DNA from: Clostridia bacterium
Lineage (GTDB): Bacteria > Bacillota > Clostridia > Christensenellales > Borkfalkiaceae
Reading direction: 5' to 3'
DNA: 64,000 nt
NCBI GenBank assembly: GCA_017463105.1
Contig: JAFTPU010000014.1
Span: forward strand, 86,964-150,963
Shown in pieces: positions 16,535 through 25,407 of the stretch. The notes below the pieces were generated by a model. That model worked only from the letters and a program-made list of their open reading frames with translations. It did not search any database and was not told where the DNA came from. Both the position numbers and the translations under genes were made by a program. Numbering within the stretch: the stretch's first letter is position 1; the number at the start of each line of letters is the position of its first letter.

Positions 16535-19500
16535 ATGAAAAAATTTCTGATCGCATTACTACTTTCTCTGTCCTGTGCGTGCACGGTTGTCGCGGCGGCG
16601 GGCTGTAAAGACGACGAGAGTTCCTCCACGCCCGACAATACGGCAACCGACACCGATTCCTCCGACTCGAGTTCGGACGATACGGTGAGCCACGCCCTTC
16701 ACTTTACCCAAGACGGCACTTTCGATTACATAATGGAAACCGTCGACGGTACGGCGTACGAAAGCCTTGACGGCGTAAAGGTCAAAGAAGGCAGCTCGGT
16801 CTCCTTCAACGTGGAGCTCGGCGCGTTCTATACGGGTTATCCGATCGTTCTCGTCAACGGCAGTTCGGTCGCTATGGACGCCAACGGCTTGTATACGTTT
16901 ACCGTCGAAGGCGAAACGACCGTTAAGGTGAACGGTATTGAAAAGGACGTCTCCGATATGCAGGGCGACGGCTCGTTCAGCAACGCATTCGTCGTTACGA
17001 GACCTATCGACTTGCTGTATATCGCGGAACAGGTGAACAAGGGCGTATCCTCGTACGTGAACGGCTCGTACGTATTGGCAAACGATATCGACTGCAAAGG
17101 CGCGGAACTCGAGATCATCGGCGATCTGAGCACGGAAAATTCCTACTTTAGCGGATCGTTTTCCAGCAACGATAACCCCGAAACGCCCGCCACGGAAAGA
17201 TATACCATTTCCAATTTCACGATCTCTTCCGACTACTCCAACTACGTCGGGTTATTCGGCGCGGTATACGTAAATCCCGCCGTTACGAGCAGCGGTCTGT
17301 TCTACGGTATCAGTCTCGAAGATTTCACGATCAACGCGAGTCTCGAAAAACCCGTCGATCCCTCTTCCAAAACGATCGCTTGCGGGTCGCTGATCGCCTA
17401 TGGCGTAGGCGTGCGCCTGTACATGTGCGATTCGACGAACGGCACGATCAACGTATATGCGGACAAGGACTACTTCTCCTACGTGGGCGGTCTGCTCGGC
17501 TTCCAGCAATCGTTGTATAACGAGGATTACGGCTCGTTTCCCGCCGAGGTCGCCTATTCGGCGGTAGACGTCGACGTCAACGTTTTACAGGGCTCGGTGC
17601 TGTATGCGGGCGGCGTTTCGGGTTATCTTATAACCAATTACGCCCTCACCCCCATTCTTATCCATAACGCCTATTCGACGGGCAATATAAGCGGTGCGTT
17701 CCGCGCGGGCGGCATTGCGGGTTACCTCGGGCAATACGGCTCGGTGAGCAATTGCTACGCGACGGGCGAGGTTTCGGCGAACGTATCGACGATGACGCTC
17801 GACACCACTCCCGAATCCTCCTACGAATATCTGCACGCCTATGCGGGCGGTTTAGTCGGCTTTGCGGATAACGACACGATCGTCAACGATTCTTTCTACG
17901 TAGGCGAAACGAAAGCGACGACCAAGAGCGGCGATCAGAACGTTTATACGCACACGGCTCCGTTGGTCGCGGGCGGCTACGAAGCGGGCGCGGTATATGC
18001 CACCTCGCAAAAATATATCGTGCTCGACTGTCTGAAAAACGAGGAAGTAAACACCGCCAAGATTTCCGAGCTGAAAGCGGCTTTGAGCTGGAACGACGCG
18101 GACTGGATCTTCTCTAATAACAGCTATCCCGTTATCAATTACGATCCCATCGAGGAGACGTTCGGCACCACGCTGACCATTCGTTACGTAACAAAGGCGA
18201 CGGACGGCAACGGCGATCCCGTCGCGATCAAGGTGAACGAAAAGACGGAAACCACGCTGAACTATTTCGATTCCGCGGAGGGTCTCTACTATCCCCTCGC
18301 CGACGCGTTTGCGTTGGGTAGTTTATCCTATTATCTGACGGCGGACGACGGCAAATTCCTTTCTTACGGCTATTATTTGGACGAAGCGTGCACGCTGAAA
18401 GCGCCGCTTGCGTACCTCCCCACCAAGACCTTCGGGCTTTACGTCGGTTTTGCCGACCCCGATGCGATCCTCGGCGAGTATACCGCCGTCCTTGCAGACG
18501 GCACTAAGCCCGTTACGATCACGTTGACGGCGGACGGCAAGGCAACGTACACGGACGGTTCGACGACGCGGGAAACGAATTTCCTGTACGACGGCGAAAC
18601 GCTTGTGCTCGAAAGCGCGAGACTTGCGAGATATTACGACGGAGCGATCGTTACGACGGACGACAGCGAGGACGCGAATTTCGACATCGACCGTTATCAG
18701 CTTTACGATTTTAAGGGCACCGTTGCAAACGGCACTCTGTCCCTTTACGACGGCGTTTATTTCACGGAATCCGATCCCCTCGTTGCGAAAAAGGCGTTGT
18801 TCCTCGGTGAATTTTACGGCGAGGACGGCGCGCACTACGCCTTCTGCGGCGAATCGGGCGTGAAGGAGCTCGACGACGCGGAAAGGACCTTTACCTATAC
18901 GGTAAACGGCGACGAGATCACGCTTACGTTCGCGGATAATACGACGGCGACGTTGAACCGTTCCGAGCTTTCCGAATACGATATTTTCAAGGGCACGTGG
19001 ACGAAAGCCCTTGCGATCAACAAAACGTACGCGTTCGACGGCAAAGGCGGCTGGACGGCGAAAGCGAGCGTGAACGGCATCACCGAAACCGCGAGCGGCA
19101 CGTACGAGCTTGCGAGCGACGGCAAGACGGCGACGCTCGACAACGGCTACGTGGTAACGATCGGCACGACGGGTCATCTCGAGATCGCGGGCGGCGGCAA
19201 AACGCAAATCTATTACGCCGACGGCGACGCGTTTACGGGGAAATGGATAAGCGACCGCAGTAAATCGATCGTGCTTACGTTAAACGGTATTGCCGAAAAC
19301 GGCGTCGGTACGGCAAACGCCGTTTACAGCTCGGGTTACACGTACGCGCTGACGTACGAAGCGAGCGAAACGGACGATTATTACGTTCTGTATACGGACG
19401 GCGCGGTGTTCGGCTATTTCACCCTTACCTACGCGAACCGCACCTATTACCTCGGCGCGGTGCTTTACAATCCCCTCGATCCGAACGAAAATTATACGTC

Positions 19501-20926
19501 CTACGCGCTTCAACCCGTGGACGAATACGACGGCGAATGGATCGGCAACAACGAAAAATTCAACACGCTTTCGTTCGAGGGCTTCGGCTTGATCGATAAA
19601 AACGGCAGCACTTTGACCGTGACCGACCTTTCGAGCGGTACGGAAACGGAGGTCGGGATCGAATATTACCTCAACGACGGCTTCACGTTGTCGGGCTTCT
19701 TCCTCTACGGCGACGAAATTTATACGCTTTCCTACGACGAGGACCTCAAGGTGGTAACGATCACGAGCGAATCGAACGTAACGACGGAGTTGCAACGCAA
19801 GGACCGCTTCGCAGGGTATACCTTCGTCGACGAAGCGGGAGACAAGTACGTATTCGACGGCAAAGGCGCGCTGGATAACGGCGGCAAGCTGACGATCAAC
19901 GACGCAACGGCTTATGCGTATAAAAAAGTAAGCGAAACGGAATTTGCCGTTTACGAAGGCACGTATTCCGAATCGGCGACGGCGATCGGTTCGATCACGG
20001 TCGCAACCGAAAACGGAACGGAGAAATATTACAAGCTCACGGGAATCGGCGAAGAAAAAGCTTTGTATATCCAAAACACACTGATGGGCGATTGGGCGAT
20101 CGGCGGCGAATACGCGATGGTAGAGATCGGCGCGACCACCCTCGACGGGAAAATCCTCTCCAAATTTATGAAAACGGAGAATTTCGGGGGCTACGCCTCG
20201 GAAATGACCTACGTCAATCCGACTACCTTGAAGGCATACTATAAAGCGGGTAACGCGCCCTATACCTATTATCTGTTCATTCAATCGAACGACGAGCTCC
20301 TGTTCTCGGAATCGTCCAATCTGTACAGCACCGATTGGAAAGCGATGTCGAGAGTAGACGATTTGTTCGGTACTTGGACGGACAAGGACGGCAAAACGAC
20401 CCTTTCTTTTGACGGCGTGCAAAGCCCCTACGCTTACGGTACGGCAAAGCAGGTAAGTACGAAATACGGCAATACGCCTACCGAAACGGCTTACTACTAC
20501 ACTATTAAAGACGGCGGTATCCTGTTGTGGACGCAAAACTTGGCGTCTATCCGCTATTATAAGATAGAAATATTCAACGATACCACCACCGGTTCGTTGA
20601 CAAACGGGAGCCGTTCGCTCAACCGTACGGAAGTGGATTCCCTCTACCTCTCGCAGGCAACGGATAAAGACGGCGTCGTGTACACCTTCGACGGCGGCAA
20701 CGTGAACGGCGGGGCGGGCACGCTGACGGCGGTCAAGACGGTTGACGGCAACGAAGAAACGGTCGCGGTATACGCATATAAAGTGACCTCGTACAACGGC
20801 GACAGCACGGCGACGATCGCCCTCACGGATAAAGCGACGAACGAGACTTATCTCGCAACGCTCGATTACAGCGACGCTTCGGATATGAAGATCGAGCTTA
20901 TCGAGGACAACGAACAAGCCGCGTAA
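16535..20926 (+). CDS. Giant surface lipoprotein with GLUG-like and repeated beta domains
   Basis: 1463 residues from ATG 16535 (GGAG just upstream). Signal peptide with lipobox AAGC, then a linker DDESSSTPDNTATDTDSSD almost the same as in the 944-residue lipoprotein. Residues of roughly 140-480 carry GLUG-type repeats (VGLFGAVY, GGLLGFQQ, GGVSGYL, GGIAGYLGQYGSVSNCYATG, GGLVGFADNDT) typical of cell-surface beta-helices. From about 640 to the end come several modules that open with a Trp (FKGTWTK, FTGKWIS, YDGEWIG, LFGTWTDK) and continue with an FDGKG-type strand. No catalytic motif recognised. Probably an adhesin or glycan-binding surface protein. Monocistronic, with its own promoter and terminator. 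Confidence 0.88.
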   Translation: MKKFLIALLLSLSCACTVVAAAGCKDDESSSTPDNTATDTDSSDSSSDDTVSHALHFTQDGTFDYIMETVDGTAYESLDGVKVKEGSSVSFNVELGAFYTGYPIVLVNGSSVAMDANGLYTFTVEGETTVKVNGIEKDVSDMQGDGSFSNAFVVTRPIDLLYIAEQVNKGVSSYVNGSYVLANDIDCKGAELEIIGDLSTENSYFSGSFSSNDNPETPATERYTISNFTISSDYSNYVGLFGAVYVNPAVTSSGLFYGISLEDFTINASLEKPVDPSSKTIACGSLIAYGVGVRLYMCDSTNGTINVYADKDYFSYVGGLLGFQQSLYNEDYGSFPAEVAYSAVDVDVNVLQGSVLYAGGVSGYLITNYALTPILIHNAYSTGNISGAFRAGGIAGYLGQYGSVSNCYATGEVSANVSTMTLDTTPESSYEYLHAYAGGLVGFADNDTIVNDSFYVGETKATTKSGDQNVYTHTAPLVAGGYEAGAVYATSQKYIVLDCLKNEEVNTAKISELKAALSWNDADWIFSNNSYPVINYDPIEETFGTTLTIRYVTKATDGNGDPVAIKVNEKTETTLNYFDSAEGLYYPLADAFALGSLSYYLTADDGKFLSYGYYLDEACTLKAPLAYLPTKTFGLYVGFADPDAILGEYTAVLADGTKPVTITLTADGKATYTDGSTTRETNFLYDGETLVLESARLARYYDGAIVTTDDSEDANFDIDRYQLYDFKGTVANGTLSLYDGVYFTESDPLVAKKALFLGEFYGEDGAHYAFCGESGVKELDDAERTFTYTVNGDEITLTFADNTTATLNRSELSEYDIFKGTWTKALAINKTYAFDGKGGWTAKASVNGITETASGTYELASDGKTATLDNGYVVTIGTTGHLEIAGGGKTQIYYADGDAFTGKWISDRSKSIVLTLNGIAENGVGTANAVYSSGYTYALTYEASETDDYYVLYTDGAVFGYFTLTYANRTYYLGAVLYNPLDPNENYTSYALQPVDEYDGEWIGNNEKFNTLSFEGFGLIDKNGSTLTVTDLSSGTETEVGIEYYLNDGFTLSGFFLYGDEIYTLSYDEDLKVVTITSESNVTTELQRKDRFAGYTFVDEAGDKYVFDGKGALDNGGKLTINDATAYAYKKVSETEFAVYEGTYSESATAIGSITVATENGTEKYYKLTGIGEEKALYIQNTLMGDWAIGGEYAMVEIGATTLDGKILSKFMKTENFGGYASEMTYVNPTTLKAYYKAGNAPYTYYLFIQSNDELLFSESSNLYSTDWKAMSRVDDLFGTWTDKDGKTTLSFDGVQSPYAYGTAKQVSTKYGNTPTETAYYYTIKDGGILLWTQNLASIRYYKIEIFNDTTTGSLTNGSRSLNRTEVDSLYLSQATDKDGVVYTFDGGNVNGGAGTLTAVKTVDGNEETVAVYAYKVTSYNGDSTATIALTDKATNETYLATLDYSDASDMKIELIEDNEQAA

Positions 20927-20946
20927 ACCGCATAGATCGAACTGAC

Positions 20947-20990
20947 AAATAGCTATCCCCAAATTTTAATCGGGGATAGCTATTTTTGTA
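20947..20990 (+). terminator. Terminator of the giant lipoprotein gene
   Basis: Perfect 14-bp stem AAATAGCTATCCCC / GGGGATAGCTATTT followed by TTTGTATAG, about 20 bases after the stop codon. Confidence 0.9.
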
Positions 20991-20994
20991 TAGT

Positions 20995-21028
20995 AAACCA
21001 CCCCGAACGACGCTGTTCGGGGTGGTTT
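20995..21028 (-). terminator. Terminator of the pseudouridine synthase gene
   Basis: 14-bp stem AAACCACCCCGAAC / GTTCGGGGTGGTTT placed three bases beyond the stop codon of the minus-strand gene. The two convergent terminators lie side by side. Confidence 0.85.
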
Positions 21029-21031
21029 ATA

Positions 21032-21850
21032 TTAAATTCCAAAACGGGAAACGAAACGCTTGCCGTTTAAATAGGATAATTCGCCGCTCATCTCAAAGGC
21101 AAGCTCCTTTGCCACAAGGCATTGCCGCGCGGCGTTTTTGGCACGGTTTTTCGCCGCGTCGCCGTATTTCATATCGCCCACGATCGGGTTGCCGATATGC
21201 GCAAGGTGCGCGCGTATCTGATGCGTCTTGCCCGTATGTAGAATCAGTTCCGCTTTCGTGGTTTTTTCGTCGCTTTCTATCACTCGGTATTCGGTGACGA
21301 TCCTTTCCGCGCCCGCCGTTTCCTTATCGTAAATTTTTACGAGCGCGTTCTTTTCGTCCTTTTTCAAATACGCCGTCAGCACCGCGCTCGGCTTTTCGAA
21401 AGCGCCGAAACAAAGGGCATGATAGCGTTTTTCCACCCGTTTTTCCTTAAACGCCGAAAGAAGCGCATTTTCCGTTTTTTCATTCAAAGCGAACGCCATA
21501 AGCCCGCGGGTATTTCTGTCCAGTCGATAAATAAACGCGCACCTGCCCCCCGTCTTTCTGTACAATTCGGCGAAAACGGCTTCGGAATTCACGCCGCTTT
21601 CCTTATCGACGACAAGCAGATTTTCGTCCTCGTAAACGGTATAAAACGCAGTTTTTTCCTCTTGCTTTTGCGTAAGATAATAGCGCACGACGTCCCCCTC
21701 TTGCAAAGTCACGTCCGCGCCCACCTTTTTTCCGTTGACCTTGATCTCTTTATCTTTTAAGAGTCGGTTCCAATAAAAGGACGCTTGCGCGCAATTGTTT
21801 TCGGTAAATTCTTTTAAAGACTGCGCCTTATCGCAAATAAGTTCTATCAC
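21032..21850 (-). CDS. RluA-family pseudouridine synthase
   Basis: 272 residues: an N-terminal S4-like RNA-binding domain (about 10-60, FYWNRLLKDKEIKVNGKKVG) and an RluA catalytic domain with YRLDRNTRGLMAFAL carrying the catalytic Asp, then LHTGKTHQIRAHLAHIGNPI and GDMKYGD. It converts uridines of rRNA (or tRNA) to pseudouridine; the exact target cannot be told from sequence. Length fits RluC/RluD-like enzymes of Firmicutes. Monocistronic. Confidence 0.92.
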   Translation of the reverse strand: MIELICDKAQSLKEFTENNCAQASFYWNRLLKDKEIKVNGKKVGADVTLQEGDVVRYYLTQKQEEKTAFYTVYEDENLLVVDKESGVNSEAVFAELYRKTGGRCAFIYRLDRNTRGLMAFALNEKTENALLSAFKEKRVEKRYHALCFGAFEKPSAVLTAYLKKDEKNALVKIYDKETAGAERIVTEYRVIESDEKTTKAELILHTGKTHQIRAHLAHIGNPIVGDMKYGDAAKNRAKNAARQCLVAKELAFEMSGELSYLNGKRFVSRFGI

Positions 21851-21908
21851 GGTTTCACCTCTACACCATTATAAAGCGTTTTCATGAAAAAAGCAAATCT
21901 TTTCAAGC

Positions 21909-21932
21909 AAAAACACCCCGAAAGGGGTGTTT
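21909..21932 (-). terminator. Terminator of the uxaC-to-ROK operon
   Basis: 9-bp stem AAACACCCC / GGGGTGTTT with a tight GAAA-type loop, T-run on the minus strand, four bases after the ROK kinase stop. Confidence 0.9.
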
Positions 21933-21936
21933 CGAT

Positions 21937-22896
21937 TTATAAATTTTCTTTTGCGATCGCATACGCGCCGTATACGCCCGCGCGATTGCCGAGCTTTGCA
22001 CCGACAATCTTCAGGGGCACGATATCCATGGCGATATACGTTCTTGCGTCGACCGCTTTTCTCAGCGGCTCGAAAAGCATTTCGCCCTCGCCCGAAATTC
22101 CGCCGCCGATCACGATCGCTTCGGGACGAAGAATATTGACGAAGTCGGCAATCCCCTCGGAAAGATATCCGACGAACTGCTCGATCACCTTTTTCGCCGT
22201 TTCGTCGCCTTGGCGAGCCGCAATAAACGCCGTGCGTCCGCTCACGTTTTCGATCTTACCGCCCGCGATCTCCCACATCGCGCTTTGCAGGTCTTCCACC
22301 ATTGCATGACGGGTCTGGCGGATAAGCGCCGTGGCGGAAGCGTATTTCTCATAACACCCACGCCGTCCGCAAGCGCAGGGCAGACCACCCTCACGAATGG
22401 TGATATGCCCCAGCTCCGCGCCCGCGCTGTGAAAGCCCTCGATCAGCTTGCCGTCGAAAACGATACCGCCGCCCACGCCCGTGCCGATCGTCAGCAAAAC
22501 GCTGCTTTGATACTGCGCCGTCGCGCCGAACTTCGCCTCGCCGAGCGCCGCCACGTTTGCGTCGTTGGCAACGTACACCTTTTTGCCCGTCAAACGGGAA
22601 AGCGTTTCGGTAAAGGGCGCGTCGTTCCAATCGAAATTGCTCCAACGGAGGATCACACCGCGCCGACTGTCCACAACGCCGGGCGCGCCCGCGCCGATCG
22701 CCGTCACGTCCGAAATCGAAACGCCGCCTTTTTGAGCCAATGTTTCCGCCAAAGCGGCAAGCTTTTGCAGCGTGCCTTCGAATCCGTCCACTTTATTCGT
22801 CTTGATCTTTTCTTCGCAGATCAACTCCCCGTTTTCGGAAAAGAGCGCGCCTTTCGCGCTCATTCCCCCGAGGTCGATACCGATGATATACTTCAT
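21937..22896 (-). CDS. ROK-family sugar kinase
   Basis: 319 residues. ATP-binding IGIDLGGMSAKGALF at the N-terminus, the catalytic region VYVANDANVAALGEAKFG, the TIGTGVGGGIVFDGKL phosphate loop and the ROK zinc motif GHITIREGGLPCACGRRGCYE (His plus three Cys). Family members are glucokinases or other hexose kinases, or regulators with an added HTH; no HTH is present here. Its start codon directly abuts the kdgK stop, so it is co-expressed with uronate genes, which hints at a sugar released together with uronates. Substrate unknown; glucose is the default guess. Confidence 0.9.
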   Translation of the reverse strand: MKYIIGIDLGGMSAKGALFSENGELICEEKIKTNKVDGFEGTLQKLAALAETLAQKGGVSISDVTAIGAGAPGVVDSRRGVILRWSNFDWNDAPFTETLSRLTGKKVYVANDANVAALGEAKFGATAQYQSSVLLTIGTGVGGGIVFDGKLIEGFHSAGAELGHITIREGGLPCACGRRGCYEKYASATALIRQTRHAMVEDLQSAMWEIAGGKIENVSGRTAFIAARQGDETAKKVIEQFVGYLSEGIADFVNILRPEAIVIGGGISGEGEMLFEPLRKAVDARTYIAMDIVPLKIVGAKLGNRAGVYGAYAIAKENL

Positions 22897-23919
22897 TTAT
22901 CTCTGCACTCTGCCGCTCGCGTCGCCGCCCGCAAGGTTCTGCACCTCCGCAACGGACATCATGTTATAGTCGCCCTCGATCGAGTGCTTCAGACAGCTTG
23001 CCGCCACCGCGAATTCGATCGCCGCCTGCGGCGCGTAGCCGTTCACGAGCGAATAGATCAAGCCGCCGCCGAAGCTGTCGCCGCCGCCTACGCGGTCTAC
23101 GATATGCATCGAATATTTTTTGGAGAATACCGCTTCCCCGTTCGTGTACAGCATACCCGACCAGTCGTTGTCGTTTGCGCTCTTGCTCTCTCTGAGCGTG
23201 ATCGCCACGCCTTTGAAATCGAATCTTTCCGTCAGCTTCTTCGCCACGGAAATATAGCCGTCGCGATCGAGCTTGCCGCCGTAGATATCCGTGTTGTCCG
23301 CCTCGATACCGAACACGTCCTTCGCGTCCTCCTCGTTGGCAATACAATAGTCTATATAATGGCAAAGCTTATCCATGACCTGTCCCGCTTTTTCCTTGCT
23401 CCACAGCTTTTTGCGGTAGTTCAGATCGCACGAAACCGTAATGTTTTTCGCTTTCGCCGCCTTGCAAGCCTCTTCGCAAATCGCCGCTACTTCATCGGAG
23501 AGTGCCGGCGTAATACCCGTGAAGTGGAACCATTCCACGCCCTCGAAAATTTTATCCCAATCGAAATCGGACTTTTTCGCCGTTGCGATCGAGCTGTTTG
23601 CGCGGTCGTAAATAACCTTCGAGGGGCGTTGGCTCGCGCCCTTTTCGCAATAATAAATCCCCACTCTGTCGCCGCCGCGAACGATTCTGCTCGTGTCCAC
23701 GCCGAATTTACGCAAAGAGTTCACCGCGCTTTGACCGATCTCGTGCGCGGGGAGCTTCGACACGAACGCCGCGTCCAAACCGTAATTTGCAAGCGAAACC
23801 GCCACGTTGGCTTCCGCGCCGCCGAAGGTCGCCTGATATTTCTCGCTCTGTACGAAACGAAGATACCCCTCGGGGGCAAGTCTCAACATCAATTCGCCGA
23901 ACGTTACTACCTTTTTCAT
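22897..23919 (-). CDS. kdgK: 2-keto-3-deoxygluconate kinase (PfkB family)
   Basis: 340 residues. FGELMLRLAPEGYLRFVQ and FGGAEANVAVSLANYGLD are typical of KDG kinases; the PfkB signature DRVGGGDSFGGGLIYSLVNG holds the catalytic Asp and anion hole. Phosphorylates KDG from both the galacturonate and glucuronate branches to KDPG. It overlaps the end of eda by four bases and is followed at zero distance by the ROK kinase, so the operon order mirrors the pathway end. Confidence 0.94.
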   Translation of the reverse strand: MKKVVTFGELMLRLAPEGYLRFVQSEKYQATFGGAEANVAVSLANYGLDAAFVSKLPAHEIGQSAVNSLRKFGVDTSRIVRGGDRVGIYYCEKGASQRPSKVIYDRANSSIATAKKSDFDWDKIFEGVEWFHFTGITPALSDEVAAICEEACKAAKAKNITVSCDLNYRKKLWSKEKAGQVMDKLCHYIDYCIANEEDAKDVFGIEADNTDIYGGKLDRDGYISVAKKLTERFDFKGVAITLRESKSANDNDWSGMLYTNGEAVFSKKYSMHIVDRVGGGDSFGGGLIYSLVNGYAPQAAIEFAVAASCLKHSIEGDYNMMSVAEVQNLAGGDASGRVQR

Positions 23920-24491
23920 TTTATATTTTCTCCTTGATTTTTATTCTCCATCTTAGCCAAAGCATCCTTCACGTAGAACGACCCGCCGACCGCCGCGATC
24001 TTCTCCCATGCGAGATATTCGTCGAGGTTGGTCGCGTCCACGCCGCCCGTGGGGATAAATTTGATCTGGGGGAAAGGTCCCGCCAAAGCTTTCATCGCTT
24101 TTAAACCGCCGTATACGTTTGCGGGGAAGAACTTCACCGTCGTGATCCCAAGCTCCAACGCCTGCATGATCTCCGTAGGCGTTACGCAACCGGGGTAGTA
24201 CGGGATATTATTCTTATTACAAATTTCCGCAACCGCTACCGAAAGACCGGGCGACACGATAAATTTCGCGCCCGCCGCCAATGCCTTTTCGCACTGCTCG
24301 GCATTGATGACGGTGCCCGCGCCGATATTCATATCGGGATAATTTTTCACCGCGTACGCGATCGCTTCCGCCGCGCAAGCGGTACGGAAGGTGATCTCCG
24401 CGCAATTGATGCCGTCGTTTTTAAGCGCCGTCAGAATTTTGTCCGTTTCGGACGTTTCTTTAATGACGACTACGGGTATTTTTCTATCCAT
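23916..24491 (-). CDS. eda: KDPG (and KHG) aldolase
   Basis: 191 residues, a class I TIM-barrel aldolase cleaving KDPG to pyruvate and glyceraldehyde-3-phosphate. Motifs: AEITFRTACAAEAI (catalytic Glu), IGAGTVINAEQCEKAL, AGAKFIVSPGLS with the preceding family spacing, YYPGCVTPTEIMQAL and the Schiff-base Lys region VKFFPANVYGG. Normal length. Sits between yitT (13 bp) and kdgK (4-bp overlap) in the uronate operon. Confidence 0.95.
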   Translation of the reverse strand: MDRKIPVVVIKETSETDKILTALKNDGINCAEITFRTACAAEAIAYAVKNYPDMNIGAGTVINAEQCEKALAAGAKFIVSPGLSVAVAEICNKNNIPYYPGCVTPTEIMQALELGITTVKFFPANVYGGLKAMKALAGPFPQIKFIPTGGVDATNLDEYLAWEKIAAVGGSFYVKDALAKMENKNQGENIK

Positions 24492-24504
24492 TTTTTATAC
24501 TCCT

Positions 24505-25392
24505 TTATTGTTTGAATCTTCCGAATACTTCGTTTACTTTCGCAAAGCTTGCGAATGTGCCTTGGTAGCGTTTGATGATCTTCATCATCTCGCCGATCTG
24601 CTTTTTACGGATAATGCAAACGAGCATATATTTTTCTGTATGCGAATACATGCCGAGCACCCGAATTTCCGTAACGCCGTGCTTTAATTTTTCGATAAGC
24701 TCTGCGGAAAGCTCCTCGGGCTTATCCGTGACAATTTCGAATTTATAGCCGTTTTTGATACCCGTCAGCACGTTATCCACCACCACGTTGGCGATAAATA
24801 AGTTGAGCAAGGTACAAATAACAGGCGTGATTTTCATTCCGTACACAAAGAACGCGATAAACACCACGCTCGCGTCCATCAAAAAGGACACGTAGGCGAT
24901 ATTCGTCGCAGGCTTCGCCTTTTTGATCAGCGCGGAGATCGCGTACGTACCGCCGCTTGCACCGAACCGACGGAGCATAAACGAGAATCCGATTCCCGAG
25001 ATGACGCCCGTCGCGATACACGCGAACACGATCTCGAAATCCTCGCCGTTATTCGCCGCGCAATACGGCTTCCAGCTAAGCGCTTCGAACGCGACCGCAC
25101 TCAACGATTGCACCGCCATATACAAAATCAGGATAAAACCCAATCTGCGGTTGACGAAAATACTGACGAGCACGAAAATGGGGATATTGAACGCGAGCAT
25201 CAGCACTGCCCACGAAAGGCTTTCGCCGATAAAATTCCCCACGAAATGGTAAGTGATCGTTGCCAAACCGCCCACGCCGCCGGGCGCGAACCCGTTGCTG
25301 TTCTGAAAGAAATAATAAGCAAAACCGACGAACAAGCCCGCTATGACTGCCCATAAGATATCCCCGACGGTCTGTTTTATCTTGCCATTCAT
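24505..25392 (-). CDS. YitT-family membrane protein (DUF161/DUF2179)
   Basis: 295 residues. Five to six membrane helices in the first 205 residues (GLFVGFAYYFFQ; GGVGGLATITYHFVG; FGASGGTYAISALI), then a cytosolic DUF2179 domain (about 210-290) with GVTEIRVLGMYSHTEKYMLV. YitT proteins are widespread in Firmicutes with no settled function; transport has been suggested. It is unexpected inside a uronate operon (15 bp after uxaC, 13 bp before eda), which makes a role in uptake or export of a pathway compound a reasonable hypothesis, given that no other transporter is present. Confidence 0.9.
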   Translation of the reverse strand: MNGKIKQTVGDILWAVIAGLFVGFAYYFFQNSNGFAPGGVGGLATITYHFVGNFIGESLSWAVLMLAFNIPIFVLVSIFVNRRLGFILILYMAVQSLSAVAFEALSWKPYCAANNGEDFEIVFACIATGVISGIGFSFMLRRFGASGGTYAISALIKKAKPATNIAYVSFLMDASVVFIAFFVYGMKITPVICTLLNLFIANVVVDNVLTGIKNGYKFEIVTDKPEELSAELIEKLKHGVTEIRVLGMYSHTEKYMLVCIIRKKQIGEMMKIIKRYQGTFASFAKVNEVFGRFKQ

Positions 25393-25407
25393 CGTCTGAA
25401 CGCTCCT

